Of a DNA stretch of 55,551 nt, positions 48,012 to 55,551 are shown piece after piece. Positions within the stretch are counted from its first letter, which is position 1; each line of letters opens with the position of its first letter. The notes below the pieces were generated by a model. That model made no database searches, was not told where the DNA came from, and saw nothing but the letters and a program-made list of their open reading frames with translations. Source of the DNA: Drancourtella massiliensis (GTDB lineage: Bacteria > Bacillota > Clostridia > Lachnospirales > Lachnospiraceae); the NCBI RefSeq assembly GCF_016900655.1, contig NZ_JACJKH010000024.1:1-55551 (forward strand), read 5' to 3'. The translations under genes and the position numbers were made by a program.

Positions 48012-50963
48012 ATGAAGAAACGACAGCTCAGTATAGCACTTGCAGCATTTTTAACCGCATCCGCAGTTGCCCCGGCAGCAGGCATGCCTGTGTCTGCTGC
48101 ATCTTCCGGAAATACGGTTTTTATCAATGAAGTCGAGTCTGATGATCCGAATGGAGGGAATGACTGGATTGAGATAGTAAATACAGGAGATCAGGCCGTG
48201 GATATCAGTGGCTGGTTTGTCACAGACGACAAGGGTCTGGAACGGCTTACGAGCAATGAGACAAAGCAATTTCCAGATGGAACAGTGCTGGAAGCAGGAG
48301 CGGTAATGGTATTGGAGGACAGTATTGATTTTAGTTTTGGGCTTGGGAAAAGCGATACTGTTTCCTTGTACAACGCAAACAGCAGTCTGAAGGATACCTA
48401 CAGCTATGACGGACATGCTTTGGGAACTTATTCCAGAGTACCAGATGGGACAGGAGAGTTTGTTGATCAGAGTTCTACAAAGGGAGCGGTAAATGTTACC
48501 GCACAGGAACCAGGAGAAGGGGAAAACGGCGAATCCGGACAGAATATGACGGCGCTTGTGATAAATGAAATCAATTCCTCTCCGGATGACTGGGTAGAAC
48601 TGATGAATACAGGAAATGAAACCATTGATCTGTCAGGGTGTGAAATTCGTGATAATTCCGATGACCATCGGTGGAGATTTTCGGAAGGTTCCACGATAGA
48701 ACCGGGAGCGCTGCTGGTGGTTGATGCTAAAACAATGGGAAGAATTTATAATGACCAGACAGACACGTTTGAAGAAAATACGTTTGAGGCAGCAATCGGA
48801 ATCGGGTCTGCGGATTCTATCCGACTTTATGATTCACAAGGGACTCTTCTAGATGAATACTCCTGGACTGAACATGCTTCATATGAAGGAGATGCGGCTC
48901 AGGCTTCTTATGGAAGATATCCGGATGGAACAGGAGCATTTGCACTCACAAAAGAGACAAAAGGACAGGCGAATGAATGGTATGCTCCATCTGTTGTAAT
49001 CAACGAAGTAGAATCGAATGGTGACAGCACAGACTGGGTAGAAATCAAAAATACAGGAGATACTGCGGTAGATATTTCAGGATGGTACCTGTATGATAAT
49101 GATCCGGTAGGACATGCGTCCGATATTACTCCTGTAGCGGAAGGAACGATCTTAAATCCGGGAGAATACTATGTTTTTGAAGGAAACCGTGACTTTTTAT
49201 TCGGTTTGGGGAATGAGGATAAGGTATCCATTTATAACAGCGAAGGCGCGGCTGTTGCTGAATACAGCTGGACGACTCATGCAGCGGGAGTATATGCAAG
49301 AATTCCGGACGGGACAGGAGAACTGACGGATTTCCAGACTTCCACTAAAGGAGAGGCGAACCTGATCGTGAATCCCGTGGTGCTTAACGAAGTGCAGTCC
49401 AATGATCCGGATGGAGGAGCGGACTGGGTGGAACTGGCAAACCCGACACAGGAAGCGCTGGATGTTTCCGGAATCATCATCAGAGACAATGATGATTCGC
49501 ATGAGTATGTAATACCGGAAGGGACGACCATTCCGGCGAATGGGTATCTGGTGATTGATGACCTGAATTTCGGACTGGGAAGCGATGATTCTGTCCGTCT
49601 GTACGAAGATGGAAATCTGATTGCGAACACTACATGGACCGGGCATACAAGTCCGACCTGGGGACTTTATCCGGATGTAAACGGACAGGAGTACAGGAAT
49701 ACGCAGGAGGCAACTCCGGGAGCAGCGAATAAGTTTGCGGATATTCCGGAAGTAATCGCATGGCCGGGAGCAGAAGAGGTTACCGTATTTGATACAGAAT
49801 CTACATTTCTGGAAGATTCTTCAGGACTTGACTTTTTTGGAGGACAGTTGTATGCGGTAGATAACGGAACCGGAAAATTCTGGATTCTGGATGTTGTAAA
49901 AGACGGCACATTAAGCTTTGCGAATGGATTTGAAGAAGGAAAGAGGATTCGTTTTCAGAAGGATGCATCTGATCCGTCTGCTGCCGGACCGGATGCGGAA
50001 GGAATTACAGTAGATGGAGCCGGACTTGTTTATATTGCATCGGAGCGTGATAATAGTCAGAAGGGAATCAATTATAATTCTATTCTGGTGGTAGATCCGG
50101 ACACAGAAGGATCAGACCTGACAGCAGTCAATGAGTGGGATTTGACGTCTTCTCTGCCGCAGGTATCTGCAAATATGGGAATTGAAGCAGTCGAATGGGT
50201 TTCTGATACGGCTGTAACAGGAAAACTGTTTGACCAGAATACAGGGGATGCATTTGACCCGGCAGACTATCCGGATGCGGTCGCTGATGGTGTATTTTTC
50301 GTAGCTTTGGAAGATAACGGACATATTTACGCCTATGTATTGAATGAAGATGGTACATCTGTACAGATTGCAGATATTGATTCCAAACTTGGCGGTGCCA
50401 TGTCACTGGACTATGATACTTACGAAAATGTTCTTTGGGTGATGACGGATGACGGTTACGGTAATAGAGGAGCAAAAATCACTCTGAATGGAACGGAGAC
50501 ACCGGAAATTGTCCATGTACTTCCGCCGTCAGGTGTGGATACCTCCGCAAATAATGAAGGCTTTGCCATTGCGGATGCTTCTTATACTGTAAACGGACAA
50601 AGGCCGGTATACCGGTTCCGGGATGGAGTTACATCCGGTGCACTGACAGTTGGTTCGTTGAATTGTGACTACAGTGAGACATCAGGAGATGATGGACAGC
50701 AGACTGGAGGAAATCAGCAGACCGGGGATAACCAGCAGACTGGTGGAAACCAGAACAGCGGAGACAAGAATGCCGGAGGAATGGATGCTCAGAATCAAAA
50801 CTTTGCGGATCAAAATAAGACTGCCGGTTCTGAAAGTGATTCAGGAACAAAGGCACCAAAAACCGGAGACAGCAGCAATATACTTCTCTGGGCCGGAGCA
50901 GCCGTAATTTCTCTTGGAGGAATCATCAGCGGCTTCATCATGAAAAAGAGACATTTTATGTAA
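48012..50963 (+). CDS. Sortase-anchored surface protein with four lamin-tail domains and a phytase-like domain
   Basis: This 983-residue protein has a signal peptide (residues 1 to about 30, KKRQLSIALAAFLTASA). Four lamin-tail (LTD) units follow, each opening with INEV/INEI/LNEV and DWVEL/DWIEI (near residues 37, 184, 331 and 460). Next is a region (about 580-890) with PDAEGITVDGAGLVYIASE and NNEGFAIAD, resembling phytase-like esterase beta-propellers. A Gln/Gly/Thr-rich linker with QQTGGN repeats (about 896-930) and the sorting signal APKTGD plus hydrophobic stretch and KKR tail end it. It is therefore wall-anchored. A role in extracellular phosphate-ester or DNA-associated substrate handling is only inference. 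Confidence 0.83.
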   Translation: MKKRQLSIALAAFLTASAVAPAAGMPVSAASSGNTVFINEVESDDPNGGNDWIEIVNTGDQAVDISGWFVTDDKGLERLTSNETKQFPDGTVLEAGAVMVLEDSIDFSFGLGKSDTVSLYNANSSLKDTYSYDGHALGTYSRVPDGTGEFVDQSSTKGAVNVTAQEPGEGENGESGQNMTALVINEINSSPDDWVELMNTGNETIDLSGCEIRDNSDDHRWRFSEGSTIEPGALLVVDAKTMGRIYNDQTDTFEENTFEAAIGIGSADSIRLYDSQGTLLDEYSWTEHASYEGDAAQASYGRYPDGTGAFALTKETKGQANEWYAPSVVINEVESNGDSTDWVEIKNTGDTAVDISGWYLYDNDPVGHASDITPVAEGTILNPGEYYVFEGNRDFLFGLGNEDKVSIYNSEGAAVAEYSWTTHAAGVYARIPDGTGELTDFQTSTKGEANLIVNPVVLNEVQSNDPDGGADWVELANPTQEALDVSGIIIRDNDDSHEYVIPEGTTIPANGYLVIDDLNFGLGSDDSVRLYEDGNLIANTTWTGHTSPTWGLYPDVNGQEYRNTQEATPGAANKFADIPEVIAWPGAEEVTVFDTESTFLEDSSGLDFFGGQLYAVDNGTGKFWILDVVKDGTLSFANGFEEGKRIRFQKDASDPSAAGPDAEGITVDGAGLVYIASERDNSQKGINYNSILVVDPDTEGSDLTAVNEWDLTSSLPQVSANMGIEAVEWVSDTAVTGKLFDQNTGDAFDPADYPDAVADGVFFVALEDNGHIYAYVLNEDGTSVQIADIDSKLGGAMSLDYDTYENVLWVMTDDGYGNRGAKITLNGTETPEIVHVLPPSGVDTSANNEGFAIADASYTVNGQRPVYRFRDGVTSGALTVGSLNCDYSETSGDDGQQTGGNQQTGDNQQTGGNQNSGDKNAGGMDAQNQNFADQNKTAGSESDSGTKAPKTGDSSNILLWAGAAVISLGGIISGFIMKKRHFM

Positions 50964-50982
50964 TGCTTTGTTAAAATAGCAG

Positions 50983-51028
50983 AAAGCTTCCGGGGTGAGT
51001 AAAAAAATCAGCTCATTCCGGAAGCTTT
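50983..51028. terminator. Bidirectional terminator after the surface protein
   Basis: AAAGCTTCCGG (50983-50993) pairs with CCGGAAGCTTT (51018-51028), with inner GTGAG/CTCAT. It overlaps the 3' end of the converging YolD-like gene and can stop both. Confidence 0.85.
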
Positions 51029-51474
51029 ATTTCCGCCAGAGATTCAAAAGAAATCACTGTTTCAGTTTCTCCGTCAGAGATGACAAGTTTCTGAAAGACA
51101 GAATCAATTCCGGTTACAATTCCTGAAACCTCTTTATAGATTCCAAGAGGTGGCGTGTCAGAATGGTGCATGTCCTCCTGAAAAAAACGAACAGAGAGAG
51201 AACTTCCCTTTTCTACCCGAGAAAGGAGCACGGAAATCTGCAGGGACTTCTCTTCTGACAGAAGTTTTTTCGGTACTCGTTTCTTTTTCCACTCTTCCTC
51301 GGCGATTTCCTCTTCGTATCCGCGCAGAGCGGCGAAAGGTGAGAAGATCTTTGCGCGGCCGGCAACGGGCATACGGGGATGCCGGTAGGATGGTTCCGGA
51401 CGGGAAAGATGCAGAATATCCTGATATTTTGCAGTGACGATGCGTCCTTCTGCTGAATTTTTATAGTCTGTCAT
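51013..51474 (-). CDS. YolD-like family protein
   Basis: This 153-residue protein contains YQDILHLSRPEPSYRHPRMP and RAKIFSPFAALRGYEEEI, the YolD-like core usually encoded with Y-family polymerases in Firmicutes. The C-terminal half (about 85-153) is beta-rich with TGIDSVFQKLVIS. Function is unknown; it is probably an accessory of the translesion polymerase, 35 bp upstream in the same operon. The terminator hairpin overlaps its stop region. Confidence 0.85.
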   Translation of the reverse strand: MTDYKNSAEGRIVTAKYQDILHLSRPEPSYRHPRMPVAGRAKIFSPFAALRGYEEEIAEEEWKKKRVPKKLLSEEKSLQISVLLSRVEKGSSLSVRFFQEDMHHSDTPPLGIYKEVSGIVTGIDSVFQKLVISDGETETVISFESLAEIKLPE

Positions 51475-51509
51475 GGCAACATTTCTCCTTTTTATATGGC
51501 GGAAACAGA

Positions 51510-52976
51510 TCAGGCCTTGTGGCCGCCGATCTGCCCGTTGCGCTCCCGCATGGTAGCGCCGTCTAAAAAGCTGGTACCTTTCAGTACCGCATTTTTTCCA
51601 AAGCGCTTCCGGATATCCAGCATGGATTCCTGAAGCTTCTTTTCTTTTTCCAGCTTCTTTGTGTCGGTAAACAGATTGAGCTGATATATGCCATCATCTT
51701 TTACCACCCGGTTTGCAGTGATTGTAATACGGCGTACCAGAAGACGGGGATCTGTGATCTGCTCAAACAGCTCTGAAGCTGCCTGGATCAGGCTGCCTGC
51801 CAGATTGGACGGAGGATCCAGACGGATCGTACCGTGTGCGCCTTTCGGAACTTTCCGGCCGTAGTGATCGATGTGAACTTCTCCGTGATATGAGCCGCTG
51901 TCGCAGTTTTCACGGTCATAGCCGATTCCCAGAGTCAGAGAATCCGTCGTCAGATTCTGTTCCAGAAGACGGTAGGAGAGACTTTCTGTCATCTCCTGGA
52001 CGACGATCCGGGCTTTCTGATGGTCATAAGGGCAGGAGAGCACCTGGCCCTCACTGGTGCTGTTGTCCGAAGGGCGGTATGATTTAATATCCTGCATGGT
52101 GCACGGCTCGATCCCCCAGGCATGATCGATGAGGATTTCCGCATCAATACCAAATTCCTTGTAAAGCATATCTTCTTCTGTGAGGCTGGCCCGTGCCAGC
52201 TCGCCCATCGTATGAATCCCGTGCTTTTCCAGACGTCTGACGGTACCGGCACCTGTCTGCCAGAAATCGGTAAGCGGCTGATGATCCCAGAGAAGATACC
52301 GGAAAGATGCCTCATCAAGCTCGGCAATCCGGACGCCGTCCGGGTCCGGAGGCGTGCGTTTGGCAACGATGTCCATGGCAAGTTTGCAAAGGTACAGATT
52401 AGTCCCGAGTCCCGCGGTGGCGGTGATGCCGGTGGCATAAAGGACTTCGCGGATCATTGCTTTGGCAAGGTCATGGGCGGACATCTGATAATGCTCCAGA
52501 TAGGAGGTCACATCCATAAAGACTTCATCGATGGAATAGACATGAATGTCCTCCGGGGCAATGTATTTCAGATAGATGGAATAAATCTTTGCGGAAAGTT
52601 CCATATAGTAGGCCATACGGGGAGGGGCAACCAGATAGGAAACCGTAAGCGTCGGGTCCTGTTTCAAGGCATTTGCGTCAAAGGAAGGCTCTCCAAGAGA
52701 CGGTCGTCCGTTTTGATTCAGTGCAGTATGACTCTGGATGGCGGCCTGAAGCCGGCGCGTATTGACTTCCTTGACCTTCTGAATGACTTCAAAGAGCCGT
52801 GCCCTGCCGGGAATCCCATATGCCTTCAGAGAAGGGGAGACGGCAAGGCAGATCGTCTTTTCAGTGCGGGATTCATCCGCCACTACCAGATTGGTGGTCA
52901 GAGGGTCGAGATGACGTGCTGCGCACTCGGCAGATGCATAGTAGGATTTCAGATCAATTGCGAGATAGGTTTTCAT
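51510..52976 (-). CDS. Y-family DNA polymerase (UvrX/ImuB-UmuC-like)
   Basis: This 488-residue translesion polymerase has the palm motifs AIDLKSYYASAE at the N-terminus and VYSIDEVFMDV near residue 150. A helix-hairpin-helix-like thumb follows, with TGAGTVRRLEKHGI near 240, and then a little-finger domain. A QLNLF clamp-binding motif near residue 442 would tether it to DnaN. Such enzymes copy past DNA damage with low fidelity. It is the second gene of a small operon behind a LexA-type operator. Confidence 0.93.
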   Translation of the reverse strand: MKTYLAIDLKSYYASAECAARHLDPLTTNLVVADESRTEKTICLAVSPSLKAYGIPGRARLFEVIQKVKEVNTRRLQAAIQSHTALNQNGRPSLGEPSFDANALKQDPTLTVSYLVAPPRMAYYMELSAKIYSIYLKYIAPEDIHVYSIDEVFMDVTSYLEHYQMSAHDLAKAMIREVLYATGITATAGLGTNLYLCKLAMDIVAKRTPPDPDGVRIAELDEASFRYLLWDHQPLTDFWQTGAGTVRRLEKHGIHTMGELARASLTEEDMLYKEFGIDAEILIDHAWGIEPCTMQDIKSYRPSDNSTSEGQVLSCPYDHQKARIVVQEMTESLSYRLLEQNLTTDSLTLGIGYDRENCDSGSYHGEVHIDHYGRKVPKGAHGTIRLDPPSNLAGSLIQAASELFEQITDPRLLVRRITITANRVVKDDGIYQLNLFTDTKKLEKEKKLQESMLDIRKRFGKNAVLKGTSFLDGATMRERNGQIGGHKA

Positions 52977-53010
52977 CTTGCGTCGCCTTCTTTCCTTTCA
53001 GAGTAACAGA

Positions 53011-53313
53011 TTATACAGAAGCACTTCTTTCTACAAACCATCTTCCGACACGGCTTGGAAATAGAGGATCCGTACGTTCAAAAAACAGATGCTTTTCCTG
53101 ACCGTGAATGACTACGGTATAACAGTCGCCCCGGGATAAAGCGGATGCAGGCCGGCAGTCCCGGACACTTTCGATGGGAAAGGTACGGCCGTCCGCCCAG
53201 GTGATGGCTGTCGGCTGCATATAGCCGGTGGCATCAAAAACGGAAGAAACACTGACATAAATGCGCTCTGTGGTATGTGGACCGGGAGCTGGACTGTGCA
53301 GGGTCTGATTCAT
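53011..53313 (-). CDS. Small uncharacterised protein of the SOS operon
   Basis: This 100-residue protein has no recognised family. It has a Pro-rich start (NQTLHSPAPGPHTTER), a beta-rich body with SVFDATGYMQPTAITWADG and FPIESVRDCRP, and a basic end. No signal peptide or membrane segment is present. It is the first gene after the LexA box and lies 34 bp upstream of the polymerase, so it is probably damage-induced and may support the polymerase or the YolD protein. Confidence 0.75.
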   Translation of the reverse strand: MNQTLHSPAPGPHTTERIYVSVSSVFDATGYMQPTAITWADGRTFPIESVRDCRPASALSRGDCYTVVIHGQEKHLFFERTDPLFPSRVGRWFVERSASV

Positions 53314-53353
53314 ACAAAGCGTCTCCTTTCCTGAAAATAGTGATCAAACAAAA

Positions 53354-53412
53354 CAAACATATGTTCGAATTCTTCTGAGTTCATCATACTATAGAAAAAC
53401 AGAGAATGTCAA
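53354..53412 (-). promoter_or_regulatory. Promoter and LexA box of the Y-polymerase operon
   Basis: Minus-strand TTGACA (53407-53412), 18-bp spacer, TATGAT (53383-53388). CAAACATATGTTCG (53354-53367) lies just downstream near the start point and matches the Gram-positive LexA site CGAACRNRYGTTYG with one mismatch. It lies 40 bp before the first gene. Confidence 0.78.
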
Positions 53413-53505
53413 GATGAAGAAACTTCCAGAAAAGAGAATCGTGTTCTGTTTTTCAGAAGAAAACCAATGGTTTCTTTTTTAACCAAAAGTTTAAAAAGCA
53501 GTTTA

Positions 53506-53535
53506 TTGCTTTATGCAGCGGCAGATTGATATAAT
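53506..53535 (+). promoter_or_regulatory. Promoter of the XRE regulator
   Basis: TTGCTT (53506-53511), 18-bp spacer, TATAAT (53530-53535), about 50 bp before the start. A palindrome-like ACCAATGGT (53463-53471) lies upstream. Confidence 0.55.
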
Positions 53536-53582
53536 CAAAGCAGAACCGGACAACAGTTAGCGCGTATAAGGGGAAAAGAAAA

Positions 53583-54647
53583 ATGAAAATCAATGAAATC
53601 ATAAGAACAAGACGAATGGAGAAGCATATGACGCAGGAGCAGATGGCAGGATATCTTGGAGTGACGGCCCCGGCGGTCCACAAGTGGGAGAAAGGAACTT
53701 CCTACCCGGACATTACCCTGCTCCCTGCGCTTGCAAGGCTTCTGGACACGGATTTAAATACGCTGCTTTCTTTTAAAGAGGAACTCTCGGATCAGGAGAT
53801 TGCCATGTTTTTGAATCATTTAAGTGAAGTGAGCGATGCGGATGGAGTAGAAAAGGCCTATGAAGAGGCGATGGAAAAGGTAAGGGAATATCCATCCTGC
53901 TATCCGCTGATTCTGAATATCGCGCTGTTTCTGGACGGGGCGGTATTGATGGATGTCAAGGTAAAGGAAGCGGAACAATACCGGGAGGAGTGTGAAGCAC
54001 TGTACAGGAGAGCACTCGAGAGTACGGATGCCCGGATACAGAATCAGGTGCGGTCCATGCTGATATCCAGGTACCGGGGACGGAAAGAGTATGATAAGGC
54101 ATGGGAACTGCTGGAAGCTCTGCCGGATGAAAGCCCGGTGGATAAAAAGCAGGTACAGGCAAATCTGATGATTGATTGTGGAAAACTGCAGGAGGCTGCG
54201 AAGCTGGAGGAAGAAAAGCTGCTCATGGCCATGACGGAGATTCATTCGGTACTCATGACATTGATGGAAATTGCCATCAAAGAAGAGCGGTTTGAAGACG
54301 CGGAGTACATTGCAGATGTATCCAGAGATGCCTCGAAGCTTTTCGACCAGTGGGAGTACACTTCATATGTAGCACATTTTCAGTTATACTCAGCGCAAAA
54401 AGACTGGGTGAATACGCTGAAAGTTCTGGTGCCGATGCTGAAGTCAGTAACAAAGCGGTGGGATCTTAAGAAGTCCCCGCTTTACCAGCATATCCAGACA
54501 AAAAAAGTGGAGACTGAGGACAAATCCAGGATGAAGCAGATGTTGTTAAAAATGATCAAGGAAGATGAAGATACCGCATTTTTGCGGGAAAGAGACGAAT
54601 TTCAGGATGCCGTCAAAGAAATAGAAGACGAAAACGGGGAATCATAA
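53583..54647 (+). CDS. XRE-family regulator with TPR-like C-terminal region
   Basis: This 354-residue protein has an N-terminal Cro/CI HTH (about 1-60, EIIRTRRMEKHMTQEQMAGYL, then VTAPAVHKWEKGTSYPDI). The rest is an all-helical region with repeated pairs resembling tetratricopeptide repeats (about 75-340). This is the shape of regulators that sense a peptide or partner protein. The target and ligand are unknown. GGGGAA lies ahead of the ATG. It is followed by the strong terminator at 54662. Confidence 0.85.
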   Translation: MKINEIIRTRRMEKHMTQEQMAGYLGVTAPAVHKWEKGTSYPDITLLPALARLLDTDLNTLLSFKEELSDQEIAMFLNHLSEVSDADGVEKAYEEAMEKVREYPSCYPLILNIALFLDGAVLMDVKVKEAEQYREECEALYRRALESTDARIQNQVRSMLISRYRGRKEYDKAWELLEALPDESPVDKKQVQANLMIDCGKLQEAAKLEEEKLLMAMTEIHSVLMTLMEIAIKEERFEDAEYIADVSRDASKLFDQWEYTSYVAHFQLYSAQKDWVNTLKVLVPMLKSVTKRWDLKKSPLYQHIQTKKVETEDKSRMKQMLLKMIKEDEDTAFLRERDEFQDAVKEIEDENGES

Positions 54648-54661
54648 AAAGGCTTACAAAA

Positions 54662-54709
54662 ACCCCGGCCGTCCGGCACGTGTGTACCGGATGACCGGGG
54701 TATATTTTT
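54662..54709 (+). terminator. Terminator after the XRE regulator
   Basis: ACCCCGG-CCGTCCGG pairs with CCGGATGACCGGGGT (54662-54701), followed by ATATTTTTGCATTTTT. GC-rich stem and clear T tail. Confidence 0.9.
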
Positions 54710-54725
54710 GCATTTTTCCTGTTGT

Positions 54726-55388
54726 TTATGCCTGCTGGCGTCGTTTCCCGGACCGGATTTTGATCAGATCGTAAATAGATACATAATGAAGTTCATCATT
54801 GTAAGCTGCTTCCGCATGGTAGGTGATCGGCAGCAGTCCGTTTGTCTCATTGTGAATCTCCACGCCGCGTTTCAGCCTTTCCAGAAACAGTTCTGTCTTT
54901 TCGTGGGAGTTTTCCCGGAAGATGGCGAGGAAAGTACGGCCGCTTTTTCTGCCGATAAAACACAGATCTTCCGCAGAAACCCGGAGAATATCCGCAAATT
55001 CCCGGAATACAGCATCTCCCGCCTCGTGCCCGTAAGTACGGTTCAGACGGTGGATATTGTCAAAAGAAATCACCGCGCAGGAAATGTCATCTTCCAGTAC
55101 TGTTTCAGAAAGCTTTACGAGTTCGTTTTTAAGTGCGGAGGTATTCGGAAGCCGGGTCAGAGCATCTGTCTGGGCCAGCTGGAACAGCCGCTGTTCTTTC
55201 TTTTTCTGACGGTTCCAGGAAATCAGATCGAAAGCCAGAAACGCAAGGCATCCGAAAAGCCCGGAAAAGAGAAAGATGGAATATTCCGTGGATAAAAAGT
55301 GTTCTGCACGGAGCAGAATACAAAACGCCATAAAAAAGAATACGATGAATATACCCTGTATCCATTTTAAAGCTCTATAAGATTTCAT
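54726..55388 (-). CDS. Membrane GGDEF-domain protein with degenerate active site
   Basis: This ~220-residue protein has two N-terminal membrane helices (about 10-30 and 37-58) then a GGDEF fold (about 70-215). The TDALTRLPN start, SFDNIHRLNRTYGHEAGD block and overall spacing are kept. The signature position, normally RxGGDEF, reads RKSGRTF, so the catalytic acidic pair is gone. It is unlikely to make cyclic di-GMP and may instead bind nucleotide or partner. The ATG at 55388 behind GGAG is preferred to a TTG at 55394. Confidence 0.8.
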   Translation of the reverse strand: MKSYRALKWIQGIFIVFFFMAFCILLRAEHFLSTEYSIFLFSGLFGCLAFLAFDLISWNRQKKKEQRLFQLAQTDALTRLPNTSALKNELVKLSETVLEDDISCAVISFDNIHRLNRTYGHEAGDAVFREFADILRVSAEDLCFIGRKSGRTFLAIFRENSHEKTELFLERLKRGVEIHNETNGLLPITYHAEAAYNDELHYVSIYDLIKIRSGKRRQQA

Positions 55389-55394
55389 TACCAA

Positions 55395-55551
55395 TCATCT
55401 CCTTTGGTGTTCCAATATCAAACCAGGTATTATAATTAACTAAAACTTCCCACACCAATACGGTGTGTTGAACCTTGAAAATTCAATATTTCAGCCAATA
55501 AAAAAGGCATAAACCTGTTCCGTTTGGTATAATGGAATTGACTAGAAACCA
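55395..55551 (+). other. Right-edge region with promoter-like sequence, no complete gene
   Basis: TATAAT at about 55528-55533 lies in GTTTGGTATAATGGAATTGA near the edge, and GTTTGGT/AACCA arms frame it. Any gene it serves would begin beyond the window. Nothing else is supported. Confidence 0.35.

Noticed and set aside
52122-53006. A 294-residue plus-strand open frame
   Set aside because: It is antisense to the Y-family polymerase and has no recognisable domain.
55395-55551. Left end of an insertion sequence at the right edge
   Set aside because: The promoter-like sequence and short arms are suggestive, but no transposase is visible within the window.

Overview
This window carries the replication-origin region of a Gram-positive gut anaerobe, most likely a Lachnospiraceae member (Clostridia). 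The support is the gene order around oriC (gyrA-gyrB-recF-yaaA-dnaN-dnaA diverging from rpmH-rnpA-yidD-yidC-jag-mnmE-mnmG-rsmG-parA-parB), single-chain iron-sulfur fumarase subunits, a bile-salt-hydrolase-like enzyme, and DUF4446 and DUF3881 family proteins typical of that group. The genus cannot be fixed from the sequence alone; Blautia-, Dorea- or Mediterraneibacter-like organisms would all fit.

Left arm (1-18.7 kb), mostly transcribed leftward. The left edge holds what looks like the promoter and leader of an rRNA operon running out of the window, preceded by tRNA-Ser(GCU). Next come an alpha/beta hydrolase and a glycerol-3-phosphate operon. That operon contains the antiterminator GlpP behind its own leader terminator, glycerol kinase, and a three-gene redox module of a GlpA-like flavoprotein, a pyridine-nucleotide flavoprotein and a DUF1667 protein. 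A PlsC acyltransferase, a two-subunit fumarase and a DUF4153/DUF4173 membrane protein follow, headed by an HTH/DUF2975 pair with tandem operator-like palindromes. An AbiE toxin-antitoxin pair has an intact antitoxin and a deleted, frameshifted toxin. A two-component system with a MacB/FtsX-type ABC exporter completes the arm.

Origin core (18.7-42.4 kb). A MATE exporter sits behind a structured leader that resembles a guanidine-IV (mepA) riboswitch. The replication genes then run leftward from oriC. DnaA boxes lie on both sides of dnaA, and an AT-rich unwinding candidate lies in the dnaA-dnaN gap, so the origin looks bipartite. Rightward from oriC are ribosomal protein L34, RNase P protein, the membrane insertase and tRNA-modification genes. 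A cluster of seven ParB sites (parS) follows: one is the centre of the rsmG terminator palindrome and six are packed upstream of parA-parB. Then come DUF4446, serS and DUF3881.

Right arm (42.4-55.5 kb), more accessory. tRNA-Arg(CCU) is followed by an ORF6N/PLD-like gene flanked by two copies of a terminator sequence, then by a HsdR_N-type nuclease gene broken by a slip in a six-A tract. Further right are a peptide-deformylase-like protein lacking the usual catalytic Gln, a methyltransferase, an acyltransferase-3 membrane enzyme, a choloylglycine-hydrolase family enzyme and a large sortase-anchored protein with four lamin-tail domains plus a phytase-like domain. The arm ends with a LexA-controlled Y-family polymerase operon, an XRE regulator and a GGDEF-domain protein whose active-site motif is lost.
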